A stretch of DNA of 64,000 bases, from contig NC_087067.1 of the NCBI RefSeq assembly GCF_963678635.1, positions 31,098,401-31,162,400 of the forward strand, given 5' to 3'. The notes under the pieces are model-generated. The model was not told the origin of the DNA, made no database searches, and saw only the letters and a program-made list of their open reading frames with translations. The position numbers and the translations under genes were made by a program. Positions 12,601 through 25,605 of this stretch are shown one piece after another. Source of the stretch: Symsagittifera roscoffensis (taxonomy: Eukaryota; Xenacoelomorpha; Acoela; Convolutidae). Numbering within the stretch: position 1 is the stretch's first letter; each line of letters opens with the position of its first letter.

Positions 12601-13738
12601 TGTTATAATGAGTTTCAAGCTGACAATTGTTTTAGTAAAGTAGATCAAAGATCAAACGCTTGACTTAAACCGTCGGCACAAACTCAGAACAGAAAAAAAA
12701 TGAAGAATCTTTGCGCCTAGTTCTCAAAAACCTTGAAAATTTCATCAATCTTCTATTTTCTGGCCAAAAATAGCCGCAATTCTTAAATTTGAAAAAAAAA
12801 CATTTACTAAACAGCGGCTAATTTTTTAATTGTGATTGTGTTTTGATTTTAAGTTATTCCTGAGTTTTTGTTATTGAAGTTTTTTTTTCATGGTTTTTAA
12901 AAACTTTACCCAACATTGAAAATTATAGTCTGATTTTTGAGCTCACTGTGCTTTTTTTCTTTATTAGTTTATTGTCTTCCCTCCGTATTTTAACAAAACT
13001 TACGTGATCAGTTGGTTACAAAATCTAAATTACATAGACTAATGACCGAAATGAAAAGGTATTGCACCTAAACTATTGCAGTAATTTTAGAAGGAAAGAT
13101 TTTAAAAGCTAAAAGAACTTCCTCACGAGTTTAAAAGTTTAGTAGTAAGATTCAACTCTCAAGCTAACAGAGCATGTTTCAGTTAGTTAATTTGGAATTT
13201 TATCGATAGTTTGGCTAAATTTTGAAAAAGCTATAAAGTTTGGTTTAAAATAGTAACTTGAAAAACAAAAGCTGAAGTTTTCAAGTTTTTTTGATTTTAT
13301 GCTCGGAAAAACAAAATTGTATACTTGAATGCTGTTTCCTTTTTGTGCATCAATCAGATATAGTTACAAATCTAGATGAAATTTGACTGGTGAGAAACAC
13401 TTATCAGATTTTTTTCACTGGCAGAGATTCCTTTTTTGGAATCAAATTCAGATCGACCCTAAAAACTCTAAAAAGCATAAAAAGTTACATTTTTCCAAAG
13501 TGTCCTTTAAGGTTTGTGGTTGGAACTATTTATTTAGTTTGACATTGGTTTTGCGTCAGCCGGTTTGCTTCTGACTAGAGAGAAAAATGTTGGTTCAAAA
13601 AAAAGTCTCTTATAACTCAATTTGAAGTGCTTCTAGCTCCGCCAAAAAAATTTTGAGAACTCTTTCTATAAAAATGCAATAATTTTTTTTGTTCATATCT
13701 TCAAAAGTCATTTGTTACATTTATTTTTATCTTGCAGC
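12601..13738. repeat. Long diverged direct repeat, copy 1
   Basis: Collinear with 14045-15030. Shared landmarks include GTAAAGTAGATC, the GCCGCA...CAGCGGCTAA block, TTTGACATTG...TTTTGCGTCAGC and CTCCGCCAAAAAA. No coding potential is visible. This may be an old unclassified transposon present twice or a segmental duplication. Confidence 0.6.
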
Positions 13739-14044
13739 CGTAAAGAAAATTGATGCATGCTCTTTTTGTGCGGAAAAAAAAGCAGTGGCCCAACAGGGTC
13801 TTTTAAATGCTTTGAGAGAGCTCGGAAAACTATTTTAGACAACAAAAATAAAATGTTATTAAAAATTATAAAAATTGTTATAAAAATCTGTCTTTTCCGT
13901 CTCTAAAAAATTCTAGATCAGCTCCTGAAATAGTAGAATGGAATAAAAAAACTTTTTTTGAAGCAAATTCCATAAATTTATGTGACGTTTTCTGTGGTTG
14001 CCAATGAATTTCCAATTGCCAATGAAATTGAATTGAATGTGAAA

Positions 14045-15030
14045 AGTTACAATGAATTTCAAGCTGGTCTTTTTTATGTAAAGTAGATCGCACTCGTGAA
14101 TTAAACTATAAACTGAAGCAATTGAATAACATCTGCGCTTAATTTTCAAAAAATTTAAAACATGCATCAATCATACAACTTTCTGGTCGAAAAAGCCGCA
14201 GTTTTTAAATTTAAAAAACAATTTATCAAACAGTGGCTAAAGTTGTGATTATGACTGTGTTTTAATTTTGAGTTAATTTTAGATTTTTATGATTTAAACA
14301 TTTTTTCGTGATTTTTTGAAAACTTAATCCAACATTGCAGAATTTTTGAGGTCACTGTGCTTTTTCTCTTAGTTCGTTTGTCGTCTTTAAACCATTTTCA
14401 ACATTTTTAAGTGATCTATCAGTTGTTTACTTAATCTAAATGATATAGACACTGCACAAAATGAGCTAATTCAGCAGGGCGCCTTTTTTAGTTAATTTAT
14501 TGTTTTCTCGATAATTCAGATAAATTGTAATAGCTGTCGAGCTTGATTTAAATAACCAATTTGAATGACAAAAGCTGACACTTTTTAATTGTTATCCTAT
14601 GCGCGGAAAAACAATATTGCATGGTTGAATGCAGTTTGTGCATCAACTATATATAGTTACAAATCTAGATGAAATTTTGTTGGTGAAAAACAATTATCAG
14701 ATATTCTTCACTGGTAGAGATTCTTCACTTGGGATCAAATTTAGATCCACCCTTAAGTATTTAAAAAGCAAACAATTTTACATTTTTTTCCAAATTGTCG
14801 CATAAAAGTTGTCGCTGGCATTGTTTATTTAGTTTGACATTGATTTTGCGTCAGCTGTTTTGTTTCTCGACTAGACGAAAAATTGTTCGCTCAGAATATG
14901 TCTCTTATCACGTAATTTAAATTGCTTATGGCTCCGCCCAAAAAATTTTTAAAATTTTATTCTCAAAAGCAATGCCGTTTGTTTTAGTCATATTTAAAAG
15001 TCATTGTTCACTTTTACTTTTATTTAGGCA
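14045..15030. repeat. Long diverged direct repeat, copy 2
   Basis: Second copy of the 12601-13738 unit, about 1.4 kb downstream, same orientation, with many substitutions and indels. Confidence 0.6.
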
Positions 15031-15394
15031 GCACACTATATCATTGAGAAAACACTGAAAATTGAGAAAATATTGATCTTCATCTTTTACAAAACTTTCC
15101 AGGAGCGCATGAAGCCAATTGACAATTGTCTTATCACAAGACTCCAATTATGATTGCAGGTAAAATATTTTCATTATTTGATCTCAAGAAGTCCTTAGCT
15201 TAATTGAGGTCGAAAACTAAAACTTAAATAAATTACTGTTAATAGTCAAATCGATCTGAATTAAAAACAAATCATACTTTTAAATATTTTACTTTCTTGA
15301 AGATTCCGGGAAAGACAGCTTTTATCAGGGCTTAAATTGTTTTGATTGTAGTATAGGTTTTTTGAAGTAGTTTCATGAAATGTTTTGTCTGTGC

Positions 15395-15690
15395 CAGGAG
15401 CGGATCTAGGATTTTATCGAGGGGGCGGTTTTAAAAAAAAAAGAAAATTTGTTGACCTTTTCTTAGTTCTTAGGTTGACGAAATTGTTTTTCTGATCTCT
15501 CCCAAATCAGCATCAAGGCCCTACTTTGACAAATTTTCAGCGCCGCAGGCAAATTTTTGAAAAAACTGACAAGGGCGCCTTTAGATTATTTTAGGGTCAG
15601 TCAGCCAAAAATGGATATCTAAAAATAAAACAAAGAGGGTTTCTTTGGGTCGGCAGGGGGTCGAGTCCCGGAGGGAGGAGGCGTGCCTCA
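15395..15690. mobile_element. hAT-like MITE, 3'-truncated copy
   Basis: Begins CAGGAGCGGATCTAGGATTTT and carries the family's internal GGCGCCTTTAGA and CTTTGGGTCGGCAGGGGGTCGA blocks. The CCGCCCCTG end is not found. Confidence 0.7.
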
Positions 15691-15910
15691 ATTCATATTT
15701 AAACAAGGTTTATTTGCCAAATTTGCTTTGCACTATTGAAAATTTGGAAATTTCGCGTACTTTAATAATTTCAAATTGACCACAAAAGTTCTAAAAGCAA
15801 ACTCCTGTCACATTTCATATCAATCAGTAGTGAAATAAATTGAGCTCAAGATTTTGATATCTTTGAGATGCTATAAAAGCATTTTCCGCCTGAAAAGCTT
15901 CACTAAAATG

Positions 15911-16323
15911 CAGGGCGGATTTAGGGGAGCGGGTTTTGCGGACGCCCCCTACCCTCAGGGATTTGACCCTCTCACCAACCAAAGGTTCCCTCCTTTGGTT
16001 ATATTTTTTGAGATCCATTTTAGGCAGACCAACCCTAAATTTTTCAAAAGGCGCCTTGGGCGCGAATATATACTAATTTTGAAGGGAGCGCGCGCCGAAA
16101 AAACGCAATTTTTTGCTCAAAATATCCAAAGAGTGCCCGAAAATGGCATTTTGAGGTGTGTTAGAAAAAATTAAATGCGGCACAAAAGTTTTGTTCAAAA
16201 CAGGGTCTTTAGAGTGTTCTGCAAGTGTTTGAAAAATCTTTCTAACAACAAAAGGTCGACAAATTTTTTGAAAAATTTTCAAAAATGTGTCCCCTCCTCG
16301 AGAAAATTTTAGATCCACCCCTG
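15911..16323. mobile_element. hAT-like MITE, inverted copy
   Basis: Starts CAGGGCGGATTTAGG and ends AGATCCACCCCTG. It lies in the opposite orientation to its neighbour at 15395, as the CTCGAGAAAATTTTAGATCC end shows. The flanking 8-mers CTAAAATG and CTAATATG match at 7 of 8 positions, consistent with an aged target duplication. Confidence 0.75.
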
Positions 16324-17379
16324 CTAATATGTAGAGTTAACCTGAGCAAAAAAACCACCGCATGCATAAATATTCCGTAAATAAGCCTCTTAAAACAGCA
16401 TTTTTTTAAATACAAGTTTTCACAACATCAGTATAAGTGAAACGTACTATATTTGTTTCAAAATGTGGAAGTATTGTTGATCTGATAAACAACAAGAATT
16501 TATTTAAGGTAAAGATAATAAGATCGAAATAAGTGCGATTTTAACTTCAAAACCAAACATGGCAACTTTCTAGACTGGCTGGATTTTCTGGCTTTGCCAC
16601 CAGGTAGGGGCTCTTTTCTCTGCTCTGGCTTGTCTTCTTACAAATCCTTTCCTCATTCTTTATTCCACCGCAAATGCATTTCAAAAGGCAAACAAGCCAA
16701 AATGTCACTGAAGAGTAGTGGCTGTCTTCAACTACATTAGAAACGTGTGAACACATTTAGATGCTAATAAATTTCAGCTCCAGATTTTAACATTTTTTTT
16801 TCGATTCCGCAGTTTTCAGCACATGCCTGTTTTGTTACTTGACTTTTCAGAGCATTATTAACTCCAAACGCAATTTTAGAATGAACACTGGAATATACTT
16901 ACGCACTCTTTTTCTGTTGCTGATATTCTCCTCCTTTTTATGCAAAAAAATGTTAGTAAAAACATAATATTCTATATAAATTTGCTTAAGCTTTTTCTAG
17001 CCGTTAAGTGACCTCCGTTAACATGAGAACTAACTCTTCGGAAAACGCTTACTTCAGAATAGCTAAATTTGGACGCAATAAATGAACAGAAAGGAAGTTT
17101 AACCTGACACCAGAGACGTGATTGCATTTGATCAGTCAATTTACTGACACCTCAACACGACTCAGCGGAAGCATTGCAGATAGTTATCAAGGCAGCTGCG
17201 ATTCTGCCAATTAGATTCTAAATTACAACTTCAGCTTGCGATTCAGGTACAACTGCAGTGAGTTAATTCACCTTTTTCAAACTTTCAACGATAACTTTGA
17301 TTTTACAAACATTTTACAATGCAAATATGCAGTAGCCTTAAACTCCCTCCCTTGCCCCCCAAACATGTAGAATTTTAAG
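16324..17379. other. Intergenic DNA between MITE copies
   Basis: No supported gene. A 69-codon minus-strand open frame at 16547-16756 is slightly less AT-rich than its surroundings but has no recognisable motif. Confidence 0.4.
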
Positions 17380-17802
17380 CAGGGGCGGATCTAGGATTTT
17401 CTCGAGGGAAGGGGGCGGATTTTCAAAAGTTTTCAAAAATTTTGTCGACTTTTTTTAAGGTCGACCAAATTATTTTTCGAGGTCTCTCAAACGGTAAAAA
17501 GTCCCTGTTTAGGCCAAACTTTCTGTACCGCAGGCGAAATTTTGAAAAATTAGGCCAAAAAAGGCGTTTTTAAGCACTTTTTGGACAATTTTGACCAAAA
17601 AATTGCACTTTTTTGGCGTGCGCTCCTCCCTCAAAGTTAGTATATATATTGGCGCCAAAGACGCCTTTAGAAAAGTCCACCACCCAAAAATGAATAACTC
17701 AAAATAGTACAAAGGGGGACACTTTGGGTCGGCAGGGGGTCAAATCCCTGAAGAAACAGGCATTTCCCCCACCCCCTCAGTGCCCTTCCCTATCCGCCCA
17801 GG
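17380..17802. mobile_element. hAT-like MITE, complete copy with 8-bp TSD
   Basis: Starts CAGGGGCGGATCTAGGATTT and ends near CCGCCCAGG. It is flanked by identical 8-mers ATTTTAAG (17372-17379 and 17803-17810). Internally it has the GGCGTGCGCTC and GGGTCGGCAGGGGGTCAAAT blocks of the family. It is non-coding and would need a transposase from elsewhere. Confidence 0.85.
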
Positions 17803-17810
17803 ATTTTAAG

Positions 17811-20033
17811 AATTATTTTCTAGTCAAAATTATTATTGTTTTTTTTTCCAATGAGGCCTCATCAAGTTCAAAATAAAATATTTGATAAAATATTGATTCT
17901 TTTGAAAAACATGAAAAAATTCTTGAAAAATCTGAATGTAACCCATTTTCAGACAGTGGATGCTTTGTTTTTCCGTTTTCTTCACAAAGTGAAAGGAAGA
18001 GAACTTTTGCGTACGAACTGTTTTTCCTCCAGATTTCGAACTCACAAAAGTTTGTGGGCTGATTGCTGCATCACTGCACTTCAATTTTAAAAACAAAATA
18101 AAAAATGTCTAAGTGACGAGAAAAATGTGATCTGAATTACTCAGAAATTTCACAAAATTTGATAACCTTGAACTCTGAAATAACTCCCGCATTTTAACCT
18201 AATTTAATGAGGGGGCAGCATATTCATCACTCAGCTACTTAAACTAAATATATTACGAAAAGTTTATCATGTATCAGCTGACAAATTTTGATGAGCGAAT
18301 CTTATAATTGGCTTAAAAAGAGTAAGTCATTAACGTCTCAACCAAAAGAGTTTTTAGAGTCGCCTTTATTATGAAAATATGTGAAATCTTTTGTTATGCT
18401 ACTCTTTTCAATCAGTTCAAATTTTTGAATTTATTGATATTTTTGTATGCAGACAAATTACCATCGCTAGCGGGCCTTTTTAAAATTATGGTCTGTTATT
18501 TATAAACAAAAAGGCCCGAAAAGGAGCAAAACGTTAGTCACTGACTTCTACCTGACTTTTGCATCTCATTTTTTATTAAATGTTTACTATTGAACTATGC
18601 ATCGTTTTTGAAGTAATAATTTCACTTTGTTTCAAGGACCCAAAAACAAACGTTACTGGAAACTTCTGAATTACTGAAAATGTTTCAAACTTCAACTTAA
18701 AAATCTTACTGCTTTCTTGCTATGCATAGTTAGAGAATTTTGTTGACTCACTGAAGATGGAATAATTTCAATAGTTATTTTTTTGAGACTGGATCATCTT
18801 AATTTAACCATTTTATAATCCTGTGAACAGTACATGTATTCGTCCGTTTTTTGCTTACCGCATTGTTTAACAACCTTTATTTGAAGAGATCAGTCAGGGT
18901 AATTTAATTACATTTGAGTGATTCATATTGCGAAAAAGATTAAATCCAACAAGACTTGTAGAAAAGCATCTTGTTATTTGGCTAAGGGTTGTTTTTACTT
19001 AAAATGGTTGAGTGTTTCTAACAAGCAATGAAAATTGTATTCAAATGTAGTTTAATCGTTGCACTTTATTTTGTTAATTTTTGGACCCAAAAACGTGACT
19101 CGAAAAATGAATTTAGGATGAGTAACTTTCCGCACTGAAGTTTCATGGATAACAACCTATTTTGTTAGATTTTTACAGTCAGTATCAACAAAATCAGAAA
19201 TAATTGATTATAATTGAATAAAAAAATGACTTAAAAGTTAATTTTTTGAACAAATCAATGTAATCCATTTATATTGATTATAATCGTTTATTTTTTAAAA
19301 ATCCGATATTTTCAACGCAAGTTCAGTGTGTTCAAAAATTGACATTGGCCTTTGGTTTAACCCACGTTTTATTCGAAAATTGCAAAAATGAGACATACTT
19401 TGGCTGAAAAAATCATGATCCTGTTTTTGACTCTTGTCTCTTCACAATTTTTTGTTTTATTTTTTCTCAAAATTTGCTGATTGTCTCTTTCTCCCCCATC
19501 CCAGGTTAAACCAATTTTTAGACCAACCCCTTCCCCCTTGAATGGGCTGGTTTTAAACGTGATGCCTAACCATATTGATCAAACCCCCTCCCCATGGAAT
19601 GGTGTGTTTGGGGGAAGGAATGGCGTGTTTGCCAAAAAAAGTATCGATTTTGTGAAATAAAAAAGTTGAATTTAGTGAAACAAAAATTTTCGTGTAATCA
19701 ATTTTGAAGGATATTGGATTTTTGAAGGTTGAAAATAATTCAAACACACCGTGACCAATGAAAAGGAAACAGACGCTAAAATCAAGAAGTTAAAACTTCA
19801 ACATAGAAAGTTATTTCAAAAGTCAGAAAAATTTATTTATATTTTCTTATTTCTTTAATTACAATTGAGGTCAGCTTAGTGTATTATTACGAACCTTCTT
19901 TTTTTTCTAACCTAACTCGGAAACAAAAAAGTTCATTAAAAGTGTTCACTTATTCTGATTTTGTCAGTGTAGCATTGGAAATGGCATAGCATTTGTTTTG
20001 TGCTTTACTTGTGGCTCGTGTTTTATAATTATT
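17811..20033. other. Intergenic AT-rich DNA
   Basis: No supported gene. It includes AT-rich words of the GATTATAATTG type near 19200-19310 that recur in intron 1 and around 34020-34330. Short open frames on both strands at 17833-18096 mirror each other and carry no motif. Confidence 0.4.
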
Positions 20034-20106
20034 CAGCTTCAACGGCTGAGTGAATGGTGTGTGAGACTCTTAATCTCTAGAAAGGCAGCTTCGAATCTGA
20101 GAGCTG
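20034..20106 (+). tRNA. tRNA-Lys(CTT)-like sequence, probably a pseudogene or SINE head
   Basis: 73 nt with a 6/7-bp acceptor stem (CAGCTTC with AGAGCTG) and an anticodon arm GAGA-CTCTTAA-TCTC that places CTT at positions 34-36, as in tRNA-Lys. It also has a T-loop-like TTCGAAT. The D-arm and T-stem do not pair well, so a functional tRNA is unlikely. Confidence 0.4.
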
Positions 20107-20398
20107 CTAATTCGAGGTTTGCTTCAAATCTTTTTGTTATTGCACTTCATAGAGCTACTTCTGCCGTGCTTCGCCTCTGTGTAAATTTCGCTTTCGTCAC
20201 CTGCAACTTATAAGTTAACTCATTTTTGATTGGTAGATTGTAATTTATTAAAAAAAACAGTTTGTCACGGTTGGCCAACAAAAATATAACATTTTCAAAA
20301 ATATAAGATTCAGAATATCGGCAGAACTGATCCACACGCACAATTTTGCTCGTAACAAAGGTAAGCGCAACAGAATCTATAGTCTTGTGACTTTTTGT

Positions 20399-20812
20399 TC
20401 CGACTTTCTATACGAAAGTGACGGAATATTTGTGCTCGGGGTGGGTTTTTTTTTCTTCAGACAAATTTCGACTTTTTAACTAGCCATCATTGACGGAATT
20501 TTTTTTATATCATTCGAAAGATATTGTTGTCCTGAGCTTAAATTTGAAAAGATATTTTACTTGTGATCATTTTTTGTAAAGTAAAGTTATGGGGGGTTTA
20601 AATATTGCCATTTTGGTCAATTTGGGACAATTAGCGCGCGATATATTTCGCGCTAGTAACGCGTAAGCAGAGATTTAATCTGTCTTTTAAATCGTTCCAA
20701 ATTGGTTGAAAGAAGCTAATTTGCCATCATTGTTTTGTTACAATGAGCAAAATCTATTCTTTTAAACTTTATATGGCTTTTGGAGGGATGATTTCATAAA
20801 AAAAATTTCAAA
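20399..20812. repeat. Dispersed ~400-bp repeat, copy 1
   Basis: Shares many blocks in order with 33512-33902: CGGAATATTTGTGCTCGGGG, TTTTTAACTAGCCAT, GACAATTA.CGCGC, TATATTTCGCGCTA and GCGTAAGC. No coding capacity is visible and the class is unknown. Confidence 0.7.
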
Positions 20813-21212
20813 TTTTAGAATTTTTTTTTTCATTTTTTTAATTATATTTAATTTTTTTATGTTACTACTGCTCGATAGACCTGAAAAGGCAGTCGGAACA
20901 TTCAGGGCTTTGCCCTGATACGATCAGCCTTGTTATGTTTATGTCGACTAATAACCAATCTGCTAAAATATGGTTTCATTCTCGCCTTTTCATGCCAGTA
21001 ATATCATCCTGGAGAGCTTTTATTTCGGAGAACCTGTGTTCCTCAATCAGAAGAAAAAACATGGATCGATTTTGCGATCTATTGAAACCTCTCTTACAAC
21101 AAGATTCACTTTAAAACAAAACGGCAAAAAAAAGAACTAAAACTCAAAATTGCAAAAAAATTCGAAAAGAATGCTGATTTTGTTAATCGCTTTTTTATGC
21201 TGGTATGATACT

Positions 21213-21578
21213 CAGGGGCGGATCTAGGATTTTTTCGAGGGGGTGCGGATTTTCAAAAATTTTTCGAAAATTTTGACGACCTTTTTTTTTTTTAAGTCAG
21301 CCAAATTGATTTTCCGAGCTCTTCTAAAGCACTAAAAGGTCCCTGTTTCGGCCCGTTTTTAGACACTTTTTGAAAAATTATGACAAAAAAAAATCGCGTT
21401 TTTTTGGCGCGCGCTCCACCTCAAAGTTTGTATATATTGGCACCGAAGGCGCCTTTAGAAAAATTTTAGGGTCGGTCGGCAAAAAAAGGATTTCTTAAAA
21501 AGTACCAAAGGGGGGACCCTTTGGGTCAGCAGGGGGTCGAATCACTGAGCTCCCCACCCCCCCATAAATCCGCCCCTG
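21213..21578. mobile_element. hAT-like MITE, intact copy with perfect TSD
   Basis: The best-preserved family member. It starts CAGGGGCGGATCTAGG and ends AAATCCGCCCCTG, flanked by perfect 8-bp repeats ATGATACT (21205-21212 and 21579-21586). An 8-bp TSD with CAG...CTG ends is the hAT signature. It is 366 bp long with no ORF of note. Confidence 0.9.
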
Positions 21579-22893
21579 ATGATACTTTTTCAGTAAGTAA
21601 CTTAGCCACTTTTTGTAAGAAAAAAATTTTTTTAGCTGCGAATTAGCGATATTTCATCGCTAAATCAGCGCTGATTTTCAAGTCTTTTTTCGTTAATCAA
21701 CAATAAATCATTGCTAATTTTTCAATGGTTTTCGATATATCATCGTTATTAATCATGAAAATCTTATCAAGATAAGGCCGGTAAAGTTTCATCGCTAATT
21801 AATACGGAGAACTCAACCCAGAAAGTTCATCCGCACTTTCAGCGGTCGCAGCAACGACTATAAAAACTAACATAAAAGCTGAATGCTCGATCAGTCGCAG
21901 AAAACTTTCTGCAATTTTTACCGGTAATTGAAAACTTGAAAAAAAAATTGAAAACTTGAAAAAAATTCAAAGGCCATCAAAATAGCTCTCATTTTATGAA
22001 ATATAAATTGTTCCGAAACTTTGAAAAATATAGCTTTAACTGTTAAAAACTCAAGGATATAGTCGATCCGATCAAAATGGATTATATTTCAACTAGAAAA
22101 GTTTTGATTTTTTTCAAAACTAATCAACTATTGCTTTGAAAAATAATACCAGTTTTATCCTTTTTCAATTAATTATTTTCGATTATTTTTGAGTTTAAGA
22201 GAGACAAACGATCAAAATTCAAAAACATATATATATCACATTCCTTGAAACTGCAGTGCTCGTACCCTACCGTTTGATAAAAGACTAGGATCATATATAA
22301 TTTGTATTATTCACTCCGTGTAAGCTCATGTCAAACAATCTGTGGCTTTTCCGGAGTATTATCATAATGCTGTCAGTCTTTCGGGAAAAGCGGCTATTTT
22401 TATCCTAATCATAACTGACAATTTTGTAACACCTTGGAGCTTTCTTTGATTTCTTTTCAAACACTGTAATCCGTTTAAATTAAATATTTGCTTTGTTTGA
22501 TGTGTTGGTACAAACTTGGAAAAAAGTCTTGAATTAATCTTGAGAGTCCAACCGCGAACAGGTTTTGATTTTTGGATTATAGCCATTCAAATGGTGGTTT
22601 TAATTTAAGGGGATCTATATGTTGCTGCAGTCTGAAATGGGGAATATCCCTCTACATGTTGGCTTACAACGCTCCTCAACATCACACGAAACCATACCCA
22701 TTTCAGATATCTATACTTTTGACTAGTGTAACATGATTGAAAGCGAATTAAAGAATAAGTATTGAAGAAAGGGAACTTTTTTTAGAACGCAGGAGTCTTC
22801 AGAGCTCAATATTTCGAGAACTTCCTAAGCTTATTGTTCGCTTCGCTGCCAAACTTTACTCCAAGTGACCCGGGCGGAGCTCTTTGGTGGTAT
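21579..22893. other. Intergenic AT-rich DNA
   Basis: No exon, RNA gene or transposon end that I can support. Confidence 0.4.
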
Positions 22894-23307
22894 CAGGGCG
22901 AATACAGGATTTTCTAGTGGGAGCGCGCATTTTCAAAAAAAAAATCGAAATTGTGTTGACCTATTTCTTAGGACGACCAATTTGATTTTCTGAGAACTCC
23001 AAGAACGCTATGAAGCGACCCAATTTAAACAGTTTTGTACCGTACGCGAGTTTTCAGCATTTTTTTTCGAACATTTTGACAAAAAAAATAGCGTTTTTTG
23101 GCTCGCGCTCCCCCTTCAAAATTAGTATCTAATGGCACCAAAGGCGGCGCCTTTAAAAATTTATTGGGTTGGCGGCCAAAAAAACTGTTTGGCGGCCAAA
23201 AAATTTATTGGGTTGGCGGTTGTCATAAAATAATACCAGAGGGTGGCCCTTTGGTTGGCGAGGGTGTCGAATCAGCCCCAACCCCCCGCCCCCTCAATCC
23301 GCCCCTG
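22894..23307. mobile_element. hAT-like MITE, degenerate copy
   Basis: Starts CAGGGCGAATACAGGATTTT and ends CAATCCGCCCCTG. A short internal duplication of TTTGGCGGCCAAAAAA / TTATTGGGTTGGCGG lies near 23160-23220. Flanking 8-mers do not match, so its TSD has decayed. The overlapping 83-codon frame is not a gene. Confidence 0.75.
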
Positions 23308-24579
23308 GAAGGTGTCATATTTTTTCATTTTGTTTTTTTTTCACAGTAATTAAGTTTTTGATGTAAAAAGTTTATATAAAAAAATTGAAGTAATATGAAA
23401 GAATAGCTGCCTCCTCAATTGCGGATTTTCAGTTTCAAAGCTGAACACTTTCAACTTTGAAGGTCAAAACACAACCCGGGAAGTGAGTGAAACGATTCCT
23501 CTAAACTGCACTTCTACCATGCAGCATGCTCCCAATGCTACCTCTCCCCAATCAAAAAACTCTTAACATTTTTATATAACATTAAATAACTTTATAGTTA
23601 ATACGTCATAGTTAATAGTTAATACGTAATAACTTTAAAACTTTATTTTTAAAACTTGGAATTTGTGAAGATATTTCACTACCTCTCCTCTAGTCAAAAC
23701 CTTACATAACCTTTGGTAGGAAGTATAACCGTTTATGCGATTCCTTATAACTTTAATTCCTTGTCGTTTCTCTGCACAAATTGGAAATTTTACTTTGGCT
23801 TCCAGGACTTTTCGTTGACTTTGACTTTGAAAGTAGCGTTGCGTCCCTTTTGAGGATTAAACACACTACGTCATCAGTGGTCTTTGAGAATGAACGGAAC
23901 GGTTGTGAGGAATTATGGAGATCAGTGTGTGCTTCCCTGCGTTCTTCTGGCACACAGACTGCCACTACGATCTGGTACACCTTTTGAAGTGAACCAGGAC
24001 TGAATGGAATAAGAGCTGGATTTGATGGATTTGACAGGATAATCCAGAGTAATCTATCCGGATAGCGGACAGGATGCGTTGTAAATCGAGGAGATTAGCA
24101 ACCAACTTGCTGTCCGCAAATCAAAAAGTTTTCACCGCAGCGCGTGAAAAAGAAGTTGGAACAGCATTGATGGAAGATCTATTTACTTATCTGATAACTT
24201 TACTTCAACTATTTCTTACAAAAAAAACAATTAAAACTAAATTCATTGGCTCATTTCGCACCATAATGTTCATATTGACGAAATTGCCATTTGAGGTTGC
24301 ACAACTAATCTGAATCAAAAGTCTTTATGTGGTGTTTACTAAAATTCAGAAGTCCAGAACATCAGACCGTAAGTCGAACGCTAATGCACGCTTTGAAACT
24401 ACATGAATAGAATTTGTTTTCAGCGATTTTGATCTTTTCTAAATTTTTTCAGCTCTCAATCCTGTGAATTTAAACTATGATATCAAAATTTGCAAAAACA
24501 AACTAAATGCGTATAAAAAAATTGCGCGTACTTCACCTTTTGTGTGGTACTGAGTATGACAGGGTCATTTGAAAATGGA
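23308..24579. other. Intergenic DNA, possible minus-strand exon at 23795-23968
   Basis: The block 23795-23968 is richer in GC than its surroundings. On the minus strand it is open between an AG (GTACCAG) and a GT (GTAAAAT), and would encode about 58 residues beginning IVVAVCVPEER. I recognise no family, so this is only a candidate exon. The rest of the stretch shows nothing. Confidence 0.2.
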
Positions 24580-25605
24580 CCCGGGTTGACAAAAAACGCC
24601 TTTCATACAATTTCATACTTTGAAAAAATGCTTATTATCCTATTTCATACAATTTCATAGACCAAAAAACATAGTATAAAAATCAGACGATAATCATGTT
24701 TTTTATACTACTAATTTTTATACTAAGCATTTTTTCCCATAATTGAGAATGAAATAACCAGGTTTTTGTCATACTTTTTTCCACAAAATTTTTATGAAAA
24801 TAGCAAAAGCAGTTTTTTTAGCATGAAATTGTATGGCAAACAATTTTTCCATACTAAGAAATATTTGAGATGAAGTTTTGTGTTTCATTTATTTAGGGCA
24901 CTAGCCAAGAATTTTTTTTCTTAGAAAAAACGAAGAGTGTAACTGGCAGTTGCCAAGCAGAAAAATGGAATTTGGTGATATTAGCCATTTAGGTTAATGT
25001 TAACATTTTAACACGGAAATGTATAGCAAAAACGTAACTTTCTGTTCACTTTGAAAATTTCAGTGGTTGAGAAAAACAAGACTTTATCTATGTTTATTCA
25101 GCATATGCAAACAAGCAAAAAACCATTGTGTTGTTAAAAGAACACTTGCTGGTGATTTTTTGATTTTTTGGGCCAAAACTCACATGGACTACGTTAAAGA
25201 CACAGAAAGTCAAATCTTGCATACAACTTTTTTTTTCATAAAAAGTATAATTGAGCACAGAAGTAAGTTTGCAATCAAAAAATAGGTTTAAAAATTCACC
25301 TCATCTTTGTATTTTTCTATCGAAAAACGCTTATCACAGAACTCATCAATGAATTTGTACGATAACCATTTGTCTTAGTTCAAACAAAAATCATGTCGAA
25401 AGTGCTCTCGTGTAATCAAAACTGACGACATATTGTTCTGTTTGAGTTTTAAATTAATTTGAGATAATTTTCTTTGCAAAACTCTCGATTGAAAAATGCT
25501 TGTCATACTATTTTTTCTATAAAAATTGTAAAATAATCGTTTTTCCATAGTCTCCGTATTTGAAATTGTGTGATAGGCATCTTTATGTACGCACGTCAAC
25601 CCAGG
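24580..25605. mobile_element. CCCGGGTTGAC-ended non-autonomous element, copy 1
   Basis: Starts CCCGGGTTGAC and ends GTCAACCCAGG, about 1,026 bp. The subterminal zones carry repeated words around TTTCATACAATTTCATA and AAAAATGC in inverted arrangement. It is related to 29049-30070, which has nearly the same length. No protein of note; class and TSD undetermined. Confidence 0.6.

Noticed and set aside
23753..23987. Overlapping frames on both strands at about 23.8-24.0 kb
   Set aside because: A minus-strand exon is possible from local composition and splice-like ends, but no family is recognised and no partner exon is seen, so no gene is called.
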